The notes beneath the pieces were generated by a model. The model was not told where the DNA came from and did no database searches. It saw nothing but the letters and a program-made list of their open reading frames with translations. Below are positions 24,090 to 31,373 of a DNA stretch of 34,431 bases, piece after piece; the stretch's first letter is position 1; each line of letters begins with the position of its first letter. The stretch covers positions 1 to 34,431 of the forward strand of contig JAJCXS010000036.1 of the NCBI GenBank assembly GCA_029263335.1, written 5' to 3'. Source of the DNA: Acidobacteriota bacterium (lineage in GTDB: Bacteria; Acidobacteriota; UBA890; WLXD01). The translations under genes and the position numbers were made by a program.

Positions 24090-24945
24090 AGTCGCTCTTA
24101 TCGCGCGTGAACCACACCGGCGGGGCGCCGCCATCGCCCCGGATGATCTGCACCACGGGGTCGTTGCGGTAATCGAGGAGATAACCGACCCGCAGTGCCA
24201 GCGTGTTGCTGACAGCGACTGACACCGCGGTATTGAGCTTCACCGTCAGGTTCTTGGTGTTCTGAATGTCGTCCGAGGCCGACACGAAGAAGTCGAAGTC
24301 CGTCGTATCGGTGATCTTGAAACGACCTTCCAGAGCGCCACGGAGTTCCACGAAGGTGTCGCTGGTGTCGTTCGTCAAGGACTCCCGGGTAATGCCAACG
24401 CCGAATTCCCCGACCAGCAGTGTCGTCGGAGTTTCGGTGAACCGGTAGCCGATGCCGCCGCCGCCGCTGGTGCGAGAGTCGATGCCGGCGAAGCGATTCC
24501 TGTACCAGTCGCCGCGCGCGTACCAGAACATGTTGTCGAGGATGTTCTGACGAAACGAGCCGGCAACTTCGTAGCGCTCGGCGCTGGTGTCACTCTGTTC
24601 TTCCTCGACCAGGGCGCCGTCCACGTTGGAGCGGACGGTGGTCGTGGTCGAGGCGCGCAAGAACCCGATATCGAGCAGAAACTCGGAGTACGTGAAGTTG
24701 TAGGCAAAGCGGTTCGAGAGAGCCAGCGTGCTGGCCGACGAATTGCCGCTCGTCTTCACGTAGGAAGCCTCGGCCTCGTTCGACCACGGCTTGACTGTTT
24801 CCTCCAGCGGCTCGGCCGTTGCCACTTCCTGTTCCTGCTGTGGCTCCTGCGCCTGCACACTCGGCGTCCACACAAGCGTCGCGGCCAGCAGCCCCGCGAG
24901 GGCCCACAGGGCACTCCCCACACTGTTCTCACCCTTGCACTTCAT
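24055..24945 (-). CDS. DUF481 outer-membrane beta-barrel protein (YdiY-like)
   Basis: The protein has 296 residues from ATG 24945, preceded by AGGGG. A signal peptide (KCKGENSVGSALWALAGLLAATLVWTPSVQAQ) is followed by a Glu/Gln-rich linker, then an alternating beta-strand region from about residue 55 that matches DUF481: WSNEAEASYVKTSGNSSAST, ALSNRFAYNFTYSEF, YEVAGSFRQNIL, MFWYARGDWYRNRF, then strands ending in FLVSLVVKF. The terminal Phe is the usual signal for BAM-dependent insertion, so the location is the outer membrane. The function of the family is unknown. Its 3' end overlaps the TAXI binding-protein gene by 35 bases in the convergent orientation. Confidence 0.9.
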   Translation of the reverse strand: MKCKGENSVGSALWALAGLLAATLVWTPSVQAQEPQQEQEVATAEPLEETVKPWSNEAEASYVKTSGNSSASTLALSNRFAYNFTYSEFLLDIGFLRASTTTTVRSNVDGALVEEEQSDTSAERYEVAGSFRQNILDNMFWYARGDWYRNRFAGIDSRTSGGGGIGYRFTETPTTLLVGEFGVGITRESLTNDTSDTFVELRGALEGRFKITDTTDFDFFVSASDDIQNTKNLTVKLNTAVSVAVSNTLALRVGYLLDYRNDPVVQIIRGDGGAPPVWFTRDKSDSMFLVSLVVKF

Positions 24946-25096
24946 GCTCACCCCTGGTTCCCGCCGCGGCCGCCCCATGACCATTGCGGTGGGTCGTTAG
25001 TCGTCGATTGCACCGAGAGTACCGACGGAAGCGCGAACCTGTCTACTCAACGTCGTTACAATGTCGCCGCCCACCGCGTTACCGGAGACACACGAC

Positions 25097-25864
25097 ATGA
25101 AGACTCCCACCCGATTGCTCATCGGCCTCGGCCTGGCAACGATGGCCCTTCTGCTGCCCGCACCGGGAATCCGGGCAGGCCAGGAGTCGGCGTCGGGCGC
25201 GATCCCGTGGCCGCGCGTCGAACCAACGGAGATTCCCCACGACAGACCGCTACGCGCTGGCTTCCTGATCGTCGACGGTGTCTACAACAGCGAACTCATG
25301 GCGCCGTACGACATCCTCCAGCACACGATTTTCCATGTGGAACCGGGGATCGAAGTCTTCACCGTCTCTCCCGACGGCGAATCGGTAACGACGTTCGAGG
25401 GGCTGACCGTCGGGGCCCACTACTCGTTTCAGGACGTGCCGCCGATCGACATCCTGGTGGTGCCGAGCACGGTGGGCAGCATGGATGCTGACCTGCGCAA
25501 CGACTCGTTGATGCACTGGGTCGAGGAGACCGGGCAGCAGGCCAGCTACGTCATGTCACTGTGCGACGGGGCCTTCGTGTTGGCGGGCGCAGGACTACTC
25601 GATGAACTCGCCGTTACGACCTTCCCGGGCGATCAGGATCGTTTCGCCGCACAATTTCCACACTTGGATCTGCGACGCGAGATCAGCTTCGTGCACGACG
25701 GCAAGGTGCTCACGTCGCAGGGCGGAGCCCGCAGCTACGACGTGGCCCTCTACTTGGTCGACCACCTCTACGGGACCCGAGTCGCGACAGGCGTGGCCGG
25801 CGGTCTGGTAATTCCCTGGCCGCCGACCGCAGCCACCATGCCCGCCACTGTGATTACGCATTGA
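25097..25864 (+). CDS. Exported DJ-1/PfpI-family protein
   Basis: The protein has 255 residues from ATG 25097 (GGAG 8 bases upstream). A signal peptide (MKTPTRLLIGLGLATMALLLPAPGIRAG) precedes a DJ-1/PfpI (class I glutamine amidotransferase-like) fold: AGFLIVDGVYNSELMAPYDI, then DILVVPSTVGS, then the nucleophile elbow SLCDGAFVLAGAG with C156, then LTSQGGARSYDVALYLVDHL. It most resembles the sensor half of GlxA/FtrA-type AraC regulators, but no helix-turn-helix domain is attached. DJ-1 relatives include glyoxalases, isonitrile hydratases and chaperones; the export signal is unusual. The stop overlaps the start of the PAP2-type gene (TGATG), so the two are translationally coupled. Confidence 0.88.
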   Translation: MKTPTRLLIGLGLATMALLLPAPGIRAGQESASGAIPWPRVEPTEIPHDRPLRAGFLIVDGVYNSELMAPYDILQHTIFHVEPGIEVFTVSPDGESVTTFEGLTVGAHYSFQDVPPIDILVVPSTVGSMDADLRNDSLMHWVEETGQQASYVMSLCDGAFVLAGAGLLDELAVTTFPGDQDRFAAQFPHLDLRREISFVHDGKVLTSQGGARSYDVALYLVDHLYGTRVATGVAGGLVIPWPPTAATMPATVITH

Positions 25865-26742
25865 TGTTGCAGACCGGCAGCCTGCTCTGCTTGTGGACAC
25901 TACCGTTCGGTGTGGTGAATTCCCTGTACCACCTGACGGCGCGCTATCCATCGCCGCAACGGGTTCGTGCGCACCTGTTCAATGTGGCGGCGGCGATCCT
26001 GTTCGTCGGGCTGGCGTTCGCCGGGACCGGCAGCGCCTGGGGCGAAGACCGGGCACTGGTTCTGGCCCGATTGCTACTCCCCATCGTCTACTACTGGTAT
26101 GCGTACGCCCATGCCGGCCCCACTCTGCACCTGTTCCACCCGCGCGAGTTCTCCTACGACAGGCCGATCGTCCAGGCCGAACAGAAGCTCTTCGGCAACC
26201 CGAGCTTGTGGCTGGCCCGGGGCAGGCCGAAGGCGCTGCACGAGTTCATGCAGTTCTTCTACTGGTCGTACTTCTTCTTCATTCCAGCGCTGAGCCTGGG
26301 CCTGTACTGGCAGAGCGATTTCCGGCGCTTCGAGGCCATGGCCCTCGCCGTCAGTCTCGCTTACGCCGTCTCCTATCTCATCTATCCCTGGGCGCCGCTC
26401 TGGGGACCCCGTTGGGCGTTGGTGGAGCAGGGGTTGCTGCCTGATCGCGAGAAGGTCCTGCCCGGCTACTTCTTCGCCAACTTCATGAATCGGATCATCT
26501 GGAGCAACACGGCCCACAAGGGCGGTGCCATGCCGAGCGCGCACAGCGCCATCTGCATCATCTTCATGATCTGGTGCGTGCGGATCTGGGGTCCGACCGG
26601 GGCCGTGGCGGGTGGCCTTGTCGGCACCTTCATGTTCATCAGCACCGTCTACGCGCGCTACCACTACGTCATCGACGTGATCGTCGGCACCGCCATCGGT
26701 CTGGCCGCGCTATACCTTGCGGACCTGATGATCCTCGCCTAG
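25864..26742 (+). CDS. PAP2-superfamily membrane protein (lipid phosphatase or phosphotransferase-like)
   Basis: The protein has 292 residues with six or more hydrophobic segments. The start is ATG 25864, overlapping the preceding stop by one base. The two recognisable PAP2 motifs are in the C-terminal half: GGAMPSAHSAIC (P-S-x-H, about residues 219-230) and STVYARYHYVIDVIVG (about 260-275), in which the final His and Asp are the catalytic pair. The usual first motif KxxxxxxRP is not obvious, which fits the PAP2_3 branch that includes inositol-phosphoceramide synthase-like enzymes. It therefore probably acts on a phospholipid, lipid phosphate or sphingolipid headgroup at the inner membrane. 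The coupled DJ-1 gene suggests a shared but unknown role. Confidence 0.87.
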   Translation: MLQTGSLLCLWTLPFGVVNSLYHLTARYPSPQRVRAHLFNVAAAILFVGLAFAGTGSAWGEDRALVLARLLLPIVYYWYAYAHAGPTLHLFHPREFSYDRPIVQAEQKLFGNPSLWLARGRPKALHEFMQFFYWSYFFFIPALSLGLYWQSDFRRFEAMALAVSLAYAVSYLIYPWAPLWGPRWALVEQGLLPDREKVLPGYFFANFMNRIIWSNTAHKGGAMPSAHSAICIIFMIWCVRIWGPTGAVAGGLVGTFMFISTVYARYHYVIDVIVGTAIGLAALYLADLMILA

Positions 26743-26798
26743 CAGCCTGTGGCGAAAATCCGATCGCTGCAGAACTCGATCGACTGGAACGAGGCCGG

Positions 26799-27224
26799 CT
26801 ACCTGCGCAGAACCGCATACAGCAGGAGCCCCAGAATCGCGATGTTGATCAGGTGGCTCGCGAAGCAGAGACGACAGGGCACGTCCAAGACCCACAACAG
26901 CGCGTACGCCAGGTAGCCGGACAGACATACGGCGGCCACCGCGGCCGCCAACAACCCGTAGCCCCAGGGCACGGTGTCTAGCGTATTGCCCATGGCGGCC
27001 ACGAGAAGCACCCCGTAGTAGAGCTGTCCGAAAACTGAGTTCGGCAGCCCGAGGGCGCGGGCCTGCCGGGTAAAAACGACGCTCGCACACGTCCGCTCGT
27101 CCAGCCGGCAGAAGGAAGGAATCCACGGCGCGTCCGGCGCGACCCAGCGATAGGCAACCAGAGTGAAGTAGCTTGCGACCAGCAGGCCCGCACTGCTCAG
27201 CGCCACCAAGGCAAGTTCGACCAT
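26799..27224 (-). CDS. Vitamin K epoxide reductase (VKOR) family protein
   Basis: This 141-residue protein has four transmembrane helices and an excellent ribosome site (AGGAGG) ahead of ATG 27224. VKOR homologues in bacteria replace DsbB: they re-oxidise a periplasmic DsbA-like thioredoxin and pass electrons to quinone. All key parts are visible: loop cysteines C39 and C46, the conserved serine S63 (PNSVFGQ), and the active CxxC at C117-C120 (VPCRLCF) in the last helix. Some bacterial VKORs carry a fused thioredoxin domain; this one does not, so a separate partner is expected, and none is in the window. It converges on the PAP2 gene and is divergent from the YdjY-type lipoprotein gene. Confidence 0.93.
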   Translation of the reverse strand: MVELALVALSSAGLLVASYFTLVAYRWVAPDAPWIPSFCRLDERTCASVVFTRQARALGLPNSVFGQLYYGVLLVAAMGNTLDTVPWGYGLLAAAVAAVCLSGYLAYALLWVLDVPCRLCFASHLINIAILGLLLYAVLRR

Positions 27225-27353
27225 CGGCTCCTCCTCTCGCTAGGGTACGGCGCGGCGGCGCGGCACGTACTCTTGGACGGTTCGCCAGAAAACGGTTGGT
27301 GTCGAGGCCCCCCGACGTGGTTCGATGGGGTGTCTTCTGGGAGCAGGACCATC

Positions 27354-28007
27354 ATGTGGAAGCAACAAACATTGGCATTGGCGGCCGTGACGCTCGGCGC
27401 TTGCGCGCCACCGGTACCGACAGGGCAGGTCACGATCGTCGACGAGTCGACGATCGAGTTCCCGGCGCGCGTGTCCGGCCGAGGATTCTCCGATTCCTCG
27501 ATGGCCGGGTACCACCTGATCGTCTGGGACGAGGGCGGTGCCGCGGATCACTCGTTATTCGTGGCGTCGGTCAGCGACGTCCAGGTGCTCGACGCGCTCG
27601 AGTCCCTTGGTGCTCGGCCGGGCAACGCCCTCACCATAGACTCCTGGGAAGACCGCAATGAACCGGACGCGGAGGCCCCCGATCGGATGGTCCGGGGCCC
27701 GCAGGTGGAAATCGAGTTCGTGCTGGATAACGGCACTGTGCTCGTCCTGAGTGACCTGCTCACCGATGAAGGCGGCCGCGGTTTCGACATGCGCTTCGGC
27801 GGGCATCGCGACAACATCCCGGAGTGGCACTCTGGCTGCGTCGTGTGCCTGTACTCCTGCCCCGGCAGCAAGGTAGGCAACGCGAGCTACACGGTGCGCG
27901 ATTTTGTCGCCGGCGAAGCCCACTTCCAACTCAACGACGACGTACTGCTGCCCGATCGCACCGAGATCACGGTACGGTTCCGGCTCCAAGGTAGCCCGAC
28001 GCCGTGA
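27354..28007 (+). CDS. YdjY-type domain lipoprotein with a C-x2-C-x3-C motif
   Basis: The protein has 217 residues from ATG 27354 (AGGA 5 bases upstream; the frame is open upstream without a site). A lipoprotein signal (ALAAVTLGAC) leads to a region with the YdjY arrangement: IEFPARVS early, then DHSLFVASVSDVQVLDALES, then LGARPGNAL, then GPQVEIEFVLDNG. Distinctive here is SGCVVCLYSCPG with C162, C165 and C169, which could hold a metal, a haem-free redox site or a disulfide. The protein should sit on the outer face of the inner or outer membrane. The next gene begins inside its stop codon (GTGA), so they are coupled. The VKOR gene lies divergent, 129 bases away. Confidence 0.8.
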   Translation: MWKQQTLALAAVTLGACAPPVPTGQVTIVDESTIEFPARVSGRGFSDSSMAGYHLIVWDEGGAADHSLFVASVSDVQVLDALESLGARPGNALTIDSWEDRNEPDAEAPDRMVRGPQVEIEFVLDNGTVLVLSDLLTDEGGRGFDMRFGGHRDNIPEWHSGCVVCLYSCPGSKVGNASYTVRDFVAGEAHFQLNDDVLLPDRTEITVRFRLQGSPTP

Positions 28008-29167
28008 GTTTTTTTGGCCGCGTGTTCCTCGTCGCCGGCATCTTTCTGGCAACGCTCCTGGTCTTCAGTTGCGCCAGCGCACCAGTACGTTGGTACCTGA
28101 AGGCAGAGTCGCCGTGGCGAGTCGCGGTGGTCGACAAGACCGTGCCGCACGAGGACTACCGTGAGCACGGAGCGCTGTTCTGGGTACTGCGACACGAGAA
28201 GGTCAGTTCGCCGCAGGGCGCGCGCGACTGGACGCTGGGGCAGCACTACGTCGGCTTCGCGCCGACGCCCGGCGACCCGGACCAGCGCGGCAAAGGGCGC
28301 GACCTGACAGCCCTCGACCTCGAGAACGCCGACCTGCTGTTCCTCGCCGATACCTACGGCGTCTATGAAGGCGACTATGTCGATCCCCGCGAGGCTGCGA
28401 CAGCGCTCGACTATTCGGCGCGGATTTACGGGGGTCTGACCAGCGAAGAAGCGGCCATTGTGGAGCGGTTTGCCGATGACGACGAGGGCCACCTGATCGC
28501 GGAGTTCAACACCTTCGCCTCACCCACAACACCCACCGCGCGAGCCACCATGGAGCGCCTGCTCGGCCTGCGCTGGACGGGCTGGACCGGACGCTTCTTT
28601 CAGGAACTCTCAGACGATACCGAGGTGCCCGTCTGGGCGCGCCGCCAGTACCGCGCGCAGTACGAACAGGAGTGGGATTTCAGCGGCCCCGGCTATCTGA
28701 TCGTGCACGAAGACACCACTCTGTTCGTGTTGCGTGAGGCTGTCGATGTGGCGCCCGACGGCCTGACCATCCACGCCCGCGCCGGCGGCGCGATGATGGA
28801 AGGGATTCTGGATGGTGTGGCGTTCGGCTATTGGTTCGATGTCGTCGTCGCCAACGCCGACTCGGAGGTCCCCGCCGTGTTCCGCTTCAATCTGCTCGAC
28901 TCGGGGCTTGAGACGACGCGGCGGTTCGGTGTGCCAAGCGAGTTCCCCGCCGTGGTCGTGGCGTCGCGTGCCCCTTTGCGCGCGTATTTCGCGGGCGACT
29001 TCTCGGACGCCGCCGGCAACCTCGGACCCCATTGGCTGGAGGGGCTCCCCTGGTTCAACAAGAAACTCCTGTCGATGTGGTTCCCGAGGGCGGCCAATCA
29101 AGGCGCCTTCTACTGGGGCTTCTACATCCCTCTGCTGCGCAACACGCTCGCCGCGGTCGCGCCGTAG
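28004..29167 (+). CDS. Envelope-anchored protein of unknown function
   Basis: The protein has 387 residues from GTG 28004, overlapping the stop of the upstream gene. It has one N-terminal hydrophobic segment (VFLVAGIFLATLLVFSCAS), either a membrane anchor or a poor lipobox at C23. Residues about 40-190 resemble a flavodoxin-like, glutamine-amidotransferase-like fold: HGALFWVLRHEKV, then DADLLFLADTYGVYE-type strand (actual text NADLLFLADTYGVYEG), then LTSEEAAIVERFADDDEGHLIAE. The remainder has beta-rich segments (GYLIVHEDTTLFVLREAVDV) and a C-terminal hydrophobic stretch rich in aromatic residues (AFYWGFYIPLLRNTLA). I do not recognise a named family. A run of seven T lies at 28009-28015, codons 2-4. 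Confidence 0.75.
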   Translation: MSFFGRVFLVAGIFLATLLVFSCASAPVRWYLKAESPWRVAVVDKTVPHEDYREHGALFWVLRHEKVSSPQGARDWTLGQHYVGFAPTPGDPDQRGKGRDLTALDLENADLLFLADTYGVYEGDYVDPREAATALDYSARIYGGLTSEEAAIVERFADDDEGHLIAEFNTFASPTTPTARATMERLLGLRWTGWTGRFFQELSDDTEVPVWARRQYRAQYEQEWDFSGPGYLIVHEDTTLFVLREAVDVAPDGLTIHARAGGAMMEGILDGVAFGYWFDVVVANADSEVPAVFRFNLLDSGLETTRRFGVPSEFPAVVVASRAPLRAYFAGDFSDAAGNLGPHWLEGLPWFNKKLLSMWFPRAANQGAFYWGFYIPLLRNTLAAVAP

Positions 29168-29255
29168 CCGCTGGCGGTTTGGCGACCGCACCGTGTATCC
29201 AGGCCGATTCTGATCAATAATCGGAACTCTCTCTTCCCCGCTCGCGAGGATCTGC

Positions 29256-31343
29256 ATGTCTTGTCGCAGCTCACTGGCGTCGTTGGCGCTGCTTGTGCTG
29301 GTTCTCGTTCCGACGGCGGCCACGGCGCAGGGCAATCGGCCGCTACGACTGAGCGACTACTACCGGCTCGTCGGGGTGGGCTCCCCTGCCCTGTCTCCCG
29401 ACGGTGCGAGGGTGGCGTACGTGCGCACTACGACCGAGGAGGCCGACAACCGACGCCACCGCGAGATCTGGCTGGCGTCGGCGGACCAATACGCCGAGCC
29501 CCGGCGGTTGACCAGTCCGAGCCACGAATCGTACGCCCCCATGTGGAGCCCGAACGGTCGCCTGCTCGCGTTTCAATCGACACGAGGTGGAACAAACGGC
29601 ACCTGGTTCCTGGACCTGGAGGGCGGCGGCGAGGCGTTTCAAATAGCCGGCATCGAGGGCGAGCCCGTGTTCAGTCCGGATGGTCTCTGGGTGGCCTTCA
29701 CCAAGGCGACCGTTCCTACCGGCCAGGCAGCCGTCCGCACCCGCAGCGGCCGGAGTCGATACGAAACCGTCGGCGAAGACGAGGCGCTCATCGAGGAGCG
29801 CTTCGAAGGTCGTATCTACGACTGGCTGCAGCCGCGTTCCGATCGCGTCGGCTACCTGCCCGATCCGCGCGATCCGCTCGCGACGCCGCCTTCCGAGCTC
29901 TATGTCATCCCGATTGGCGGTGGACGGGCGCGGCAGATCACACGTCTTGGGGTGGACGTCTCGGGCATCGCCTGGGATCCAAGCAGTAGCCGGTTAGCCT
30001 TCGCCGCCGACCTGCATCAGCGCGATGAGCACACCTACGAGACCCATGATCTATGGGTCGTCGAACGCGGCGGCGGCGTCAGTCAGATCACCGACGACGA
30101 ATTCGTCTACGGCGCCCCGACGTGGACTCCGGACGGCACGGCGTTGATCGTGCGCGGCCAGGAGGGGCTCGACAGCGTGATCGATCGTCGTGCCGGGCGC
30201 GGCGCTCCCGTCGACCTGTTTCGAGTGTCGATGGCTACCGGCGAGATCACGAACCTGACTCCCGACTGGGATCTCCAACCCGGTGCGCCCCGCATCGATG
30301 CGGCCGGTACCGTCGACTTCACCGCCAACATCGGTGGCCAATCTCACCGCTTCGAGTTCATGCCCGGATCGGCGGTGCGTCAGGTGACCGACGGTCGCCG
30401 ATGGCTCTCCGAGTTCGCGACCGATGCCTCCGGGCAGCGAATGGTGTACATCGGCACGACCGCGAGTCGGCCACCCGAGCTGTTCGTGGCGAACGCCGAC
30501 GGTAGCGATGAAGCCCGCATAACTCGTCACAACGACGCGCTGCTGTCGCAGGTTCTCTTGGCCGCCGCCCGACCCCTCGAGTTCGCCAGCACCGATGGCC
30601 AGAAGCTCGAAGGCTGGATCGTCCTGCCGCGCGGTTCCTTCGCCGACACTCCCGCGTTCCCCTTGATCGTGAGCATGCACGGCGGCCCCCACGGGGCCTA
30701 CGGCGAACGCTTCTCGTTCCAGTTTCAGCTGTGGGCCACCGCAGGGTACGGAGTTCTGTACACCAACCCACGGGGCTCCTCTGGCTATGGCGAGGACTTC
30801 CAGTGGGCGACATGGGGCGGATGGGGCAACCTCGACTACGAGGACGTCATGTCGGGGGTCGGCTATGCCCTGGAGACCTACAACGTCGACGCAAACCGAC
30901 TGGCGGCAACCGGCTATTCCTACGGTGGCTTCCTCACCAACTGGTTGATTACTCACACCGACAGATTCGCGGCCGCGATCTCCGGTGCCGGCATCTCGAA
31001 CTGGGTCTCCGACTACGGCACCGCCGACGTCCCGCGAACGAAAGAAAGCGAGTTCCTCGGTCCACCGTGGAAGCCGACCAGCGGCGAATTGCTGTGGGAA
31101 CAGTCGCCGATCAAACATGCTGACGGGATCAGCACGCCGACACTCTTCCTGCACGGAGAGGCCGATTTCCGCGTGCCCATCGAGCAAGCCGAACAGATGT
31201 ACACGGCGCTGCGCAAGCAGGGGGTCGCGGCTCGCTTCGTTCGCTACCCGGACAGCAGCCATGGGGGCTGGCGTCCCTGGGACATGGTCCACCGCTATGC
31301 GGAAGAACTCGCCTGGTGGCAACGCTATCTGAGCGAGGAGTAG
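29256..31343 (+). CDS. Exported S9-family serine peptidase (acylaminoacyl-peptidase-like)
   Basis: The protein has 695 residues with GCGAGGA 5 bases before ATG 29256. A signal peptide (SSLASLALLVLVLVPTAATAQ) precedes a PD40/WD40-like propeller (about 30-430, with blades such as SPALSPDGARVAYV, YAPMWSPNGRLLAFQS and VFSPDGLWVAFTK). The C-terminal alpha/beta-hydrolase domain (about 440-695) carries the triad S555 (GYSYGGFLTN), D637 (GEADFRVP) and H669 (SSHGG); HGGPHGAYGERF forms the oxyanion region. Such enzymes cleave oligopeptides or N-acylated peptides in the periplasm or outside. It ends 30 bases from the convergent LVIVD gene. Confidence 0.94.
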   Translation: MSCRSSLASLALLVLVLVPTAATAQGNRPLRLSDYYRLVGVGSPALSPDGARVAYVRTTTEEADNRRHREIWLASADQYAEPRRLTSPSHESYAPMWSPNGRLLAFQSTRGGTNGTWFLDLEGGGEAFQIAGIEGEPVFSPDGLWVAFTKATVPTGQAAVRTRSGRSRYETVGEDEALIEERFEGRIYDWLQPRSDRVGYLPDPRDPLATPPSELYVIPIGGGRARQITRLGVDVSGIAWDPSSSRLAFAADLHQRDEHTYETHDLWVVERGGGVSQITDDEFVYGAPTWTPDGTALIVRGQEGLDSVIDRRAGRGAPVDLFRVSMATGEITNLTPDWDLQPGAPRIDAAGTVDFTANIGGQSHRFEFMPGSAVRQVTDGRRWLSEFATDASGQRMVYIGTTASRPPELFVANADGSDEARITRHNDALLSQVLLAAARPLEFASTDGQKLEGWIVLPRGSFADTPAFPLIVSMHGGPHGAYGERFSFQFQLWATAGYGVLYTNPRGSSGYGEDFQWATWGGWGNLDYEDVMSGVGYALETYNVDANRLAATGYSYGGFLTNWLITHTDRFAAAISGAGISNWVSDYGTADVPRTKESEFLGPPWKPTSGELLWEQSPIKHADGISTPTLFLHGEADFRVPIEQAEQMYTALRKQGVAARFVRYPDSSHGGWRPWDMVHRYAEELAWWQRYLSEE

Positions 31344-31373
31344 CCACCGCCCCGCGAAGCTCCCGTCGTCAGG

